Positions 60,872-64,000 of a stretch of 64,000 nt of DNA are shown here, one piece after another (position 1 is the first letter of the stretch; each line of letters begins with the position of its first letter). The notes below the pieces were generated by a model. It searched no databases. It was not told the origin of the DNA and saw nothing but the letters and a program-made list of their open reading frames with translations. Source of the stretch: Humulus lupulus. Lineage: Eukaryota > Streptophyta > Magnoliopsida > Rosales > Cannabaceae. Both the position numbers and the translations under genes were made by a program. The stretch lies in NCBI RefSeq assembly GCF_963169125.1, contig NC_084800.1:148920397-148984396 (forward strand), read 5' to 3'.

Positions 60872-63274
60872 TGTAACGACCCAAATTCGCTAATAAGGCT
60901 TAAGGGCCTTGATTAGTGTGCCTGGAGGGCATAATGGGAATTGTGTGTGACTTTAATGAGTAAACTGCATGATTATGATCTAAATCATGTTATATGACTA
61001 TTTGAATATTTGAGATGCATGACTATGTGTATTAGTATGCATGTAGGCCCTGATTAGGTGAGAAGGGCATAATCGTTATTTTGGCCATTATGGGCATAAC
61101 TGTATTTATATATGTGATAATTGTTGAGACCACATTATTATGTGGATATATCTGTGATCTGTGACTACAGACGATCCTAGTGAGCAGATTAGCGAAAAAG
61201 TCATGGCGGGGATTTATACCCGGCTTGGGGTGAGCCTAGGGGTATAAATGGGAATTTAGTGAGTATATTGGAGTTTATTTTGACATCGAGGAATATAATT
61301 GGTGATTGATTAGGTATCGAGAGGTAAGTGGAGAATATTAGAGACACTCGAGGAATTAGCGGGAATTGGGGTGAAATGACCAAAATGACCCTAAGTGGAT
61401 TAAAGGTTTAAAATTAAAAGGGAGGGCATAATGGTCATTTGGCTTTTTAGAGATAGGTACTACTGAGCCTTTATGCTTAGTGGAGTTTGTAGAATGTAAT
61501 AGAAGTTTGAAAAGAATGGAAAGGAAAGGGAAGGAAAAAGATAGTAGTATTCCTATGGTCGGTTTGTGGTTCTCTCACCATTTCTCTTCATTCTTCTTGG
61601 AGAAAAATTCAGAGGAGAGCTAGGTCAACTAAGCCATAAGGTTTCTGATCTAAGCTTGAAGATTTGGCAAGGGTTTAGCAAGGATAGGCCATTTACATGA
61701 GGTAAGACCTTGAAGTTTCTTCAGTTCTGGTTTTGGTTTTTAACTAAGGTATCTAAGCTGTGTTGATGGGGAATTCTAGGGAATTTGGAGCCAAGGATTG
61801 AGGAAAAGCAAGCTAAGGAGGTGTAGAGGCAACTTAAGTTCGAATTTCCATCAAAGGTATAAATTCTGACCTTTTAACTTTGATGTTTTGACTGGTTTCT
61901 GCTGAGTTTTGAAGTCTAGAAGTGGCTATGGTGAATTTTGAGATTAGGGATGCATGTGCTTGGGTTTTAAGTATTTGGGATGCTTGGGATGAGTGGAATG
62001 TGTTAATAAGCTTGTTTTTGAGTTTGGGGAAGGTTTGGAGAAGTTTTGGTTAAGTTTGGTTTGAGGAAATTGCAGGAAGGAAAATTGGGATGTTGGCTGT
62101 CTGTGACTAGCGCTACAACGCTAGCCTTTGGGTGTTGTAGCGCTAGGCCATGCTTTTTGGGGGATTTTGGTTCTTCTTGTAGCGCTGTAGCGCCCTCTTT
62201 AGAGCATTGTAGCACTGCCCTATTTTCAGAAAGGGATTTTAGGGTTATTTTCAAGGGTTTTTTACCAAGGGTTCAGGGTTCGATTCCACCTCCTTGTTTG
62301 GTGGAACTAGTACTTCCCGGGGGCTCGGGATTGGTCCTAAGGCTAGGTTTTGGACTTGAGGTTTGGTGATGACTTTGACTTATGGTTGTGGTTAGGTGAG
62401 CGCTAGGGCTCGAGAAGGATCGTGCTCAAGGAGTCAAGTGATCAAAGCTAGCGAATTGAAAGGTAAGAAAACTGCACCCGGTTATATGTTTGTGATGGGA
62501 CTAAGTTCTCCCGATATTTGTATTATGTCAATGATGGTATTATGCCATGGGACATGTGATAGCGGCCTAAGGGTACCGTACACAATATTTGCGCACAGGG
62601 TGCGGCTTGGCCACTGGTAGGCGAGGACAGCTTAATATTCACTGAGCTCGGTTTAAGCAGACCGGAGTCAGTGGGATAACGGAGGATGCGGCCTGAGGGT
62701 GCTAACCCTAGTTATCATATGTGATTTGATGTATGCTATAAATCGATATGTTTGGTATGATGAATACTTGACTATTCTGAATGTTGATATGGTTAAGAAT
62801 ATGTGATGCAATATAAGATTTTGAATTGTCTGTTTATTTCTTATGCTCTGTTGTTGTGTTTTCTTGCTGGGCCTTGGCTCACGGGTGCTACGTGGTGCAG
62901 GTAAAGGCAAAGGAATGTTGGACCAATCCTGAGATGGACAGCTGCGGGGTCGAATGTACATAGCTAGCTGTTCGGTCACCATGACCGAGGAGTGGATTAG
63001 GACAGAGATTGCCTAATTGTTTGTTTTGCCTTAATATGGCTAATAATGTATTTAGTCCTTGAATCTTTTGTAAACAGTTTGAAACTTAACAGTTTTGGAA
63101 TCCCGTGTAAACAGGAAATGTTTCTTTATGAAAATGTGAATTTTGAGACCAAAACATTTTAACCCTAGTTCCTTTATAGTTTCAAGAACACGTTTTTAAT
63201 TAAACAACTTGATTAGTAAGTCTAACACTTTATAAACACACAGTGTAACGGTCTTGGTTATTCAGGGCGTTACA
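60872..63274 (+). mobile_element. 3' LTR of Tekay element D (2,403 bp)
   Basis: It starts TGTAACGACCCAAATTCG and ends TTCAGGGCGTTACA, followed by AATAA (63275-63279), a perfect match to 53499-53503. The AGCGCTACAACGCTAG cluster at 62105-62215 is slightly decayed compared with the 5' copy. The terminal module is at 63244-63274. Confidence 0.93.
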
Positions 63275-63615
63275 AATAAGTCTATCTCTTTGTAGATGAC
63301 TAATAAGTCTATCTCTGTGTAGATGACTAATAAGTCTTTCATTGTGTAGATTATTAATAATTCTATCTCTGAATAGTTGACTAATAAGTCACTCTCTGTG
63401 ATCGGTGACTAATGAGTCACACTCTGAATTGGTGACTAATAAGTCACACTCTGTATAGGTGACTAATGAGTCACACTCTGAATAGGTGACCTATGAGTCA
63501 CACTCTGAATAGGTGACTAATGAGTCACACTCTTTATAGGTGACTAATGCGTCACACTCTGAATAGGTGACTAATGAGTCACACTTTGAATAGGTGACTA
63601 ATGAGTCACATTCTA
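63275..63615. repeat. 27-bp tandem array in LTR H, right block
   Basis: About thirteen units. The left ones are of the GATGACTAATAAGTCTATCTCTG type; the right ones are nearly identical GTGACTAATGAGTCACACTCTGAATAG. The second type contains the inverted repeat GTGACT-AATG-AGTCAC and the word TGAGTCA. ORFs through the array (for example 63491-63700 minus) are only repeats of one short peptide. Confidence 0.9.
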
Positions 63616-64000
63616 GGCTCAGCACCCACAGCCATGTAACGTTACAGTCACCTGAGCCTTTTGGCCTTGTCTCTAAGTTACTAGCCTTTAGACTAGACAA
63701 GCGCTTTTGTTTTCATCGAACTTAAGGTAGATCAAGCATTTCATGCTTACGATGATAATGCTTATGTCAATTAGATCTAATCTTTTCGGCTTGCGTTAAA
63801 TAGGCTAATACCGTTCTTGACTCATAAGCCAATATCATACAACCAGTGCTCAATACTATTGCCGAACTTGACTAATAAGTCACAGCTTCACAATCAATAC
63901 TGACACCTTTAACGATCCGGACTAATAAGTCAGTACCATTTACAGATAAGAAATATTGCTAAGAATTTAATATGCAATCAATGTCCACATATAGAGCACT
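63616..64000 (-). mobile_element. LTR 'H', last visible part
   Basis: It aligns with 6000-6260 in the LTR of A (shared GATTAGATCTAATCTT at about 63771 and 6147, and AATATGCAATCCATGTCCACAT-like words near the end). It runs out of the window, so whether H is solo or part of a full element is unknown. Confidence 0.72.

Noticed and set aside
63275..63615. Regular short repeats that look like a CRISPR array
   Set aside because: Units are contiguous and diverged with no unique spacers, in plant repetitive DNA with no cas genes; it is a minisatellite in an LTR.

Overview
The window is plant nuclear DNA, very probably from a dicot, built entirely from LTR retrotransposons of the Ty3/gypsy superfamily. 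I see no host gene, tRNA, rRNA or prokaryotic signal. Three lineages are recognisable from protein motifs, primer-binding sites and LTR ends: Tekay/Del-type chromoviruses with long LTRs of about 2.2 to 2.4 kb (TGTAACG...CGTTACA ends, initiator-Met PBS, C-terminal chromodomain), one Athila-type element (Asp-tRNA PBS, extra ORF after pol) and one Tat-type element (double RNase H, antisense gene). Letters A to L are labels used in this answer only.

The elements are nested. Element G (Tekay, minus strand, very old) forms the outer frame; its 3' LTR is at 1044-1876 and its 5' LTR starts at 48677 and leaves the window. Athila element F (plus, 4415-45560, TSD AAGGT) sits in the reverse transcriptase of G. 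F's own 5' LTR is split by two more Tekay elements, A (minus, 5333-27111) and E (plus, 27112-35201), whose 5' LTRs have been fused by a deletion. The RNase H region of A is split by solo LTR B (TSD with one mismatch), and B is split by Tat element C (11685-23310, TSD ACATG). This gives five levels: G > F > A > B > C. On the right, LTR H lies inside the 5' LTR of G; H carries a 27-bp tandem array and was hit by solo LTR J (50901-53308) and by full-length Tekay element D (53504-63274, TSD AATAA). Smaller insertions are LTR L (1-1043) and solo LTR K (47634-48386).

All gag-pol frames are broken. E is closest to intact: one frame of 1,512 codons with three internal stops and LTRs about 98.5% alike where they can be compared. 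C has LTRs about 97% alike, a broken gag-pol on the minus strand and, on the plus strand, an apparently intact four-exon antisense gene of 697 codons with its own TATA box. A, D, F and G are progressively more decayed, with catalytic substitutions noted in the entries.

Four features are not explained by ordinary gene content: the open, spliced antisense gene of C; a cluster of GC-rich palindromes in the LTRs of every long-LTR family here; a fixed 31-nt inverted-repeat module at the 3' end of the Tekay LTRs; and the 27-bp array, whose units contain an inverted repeat overlapping TGAGTCA.
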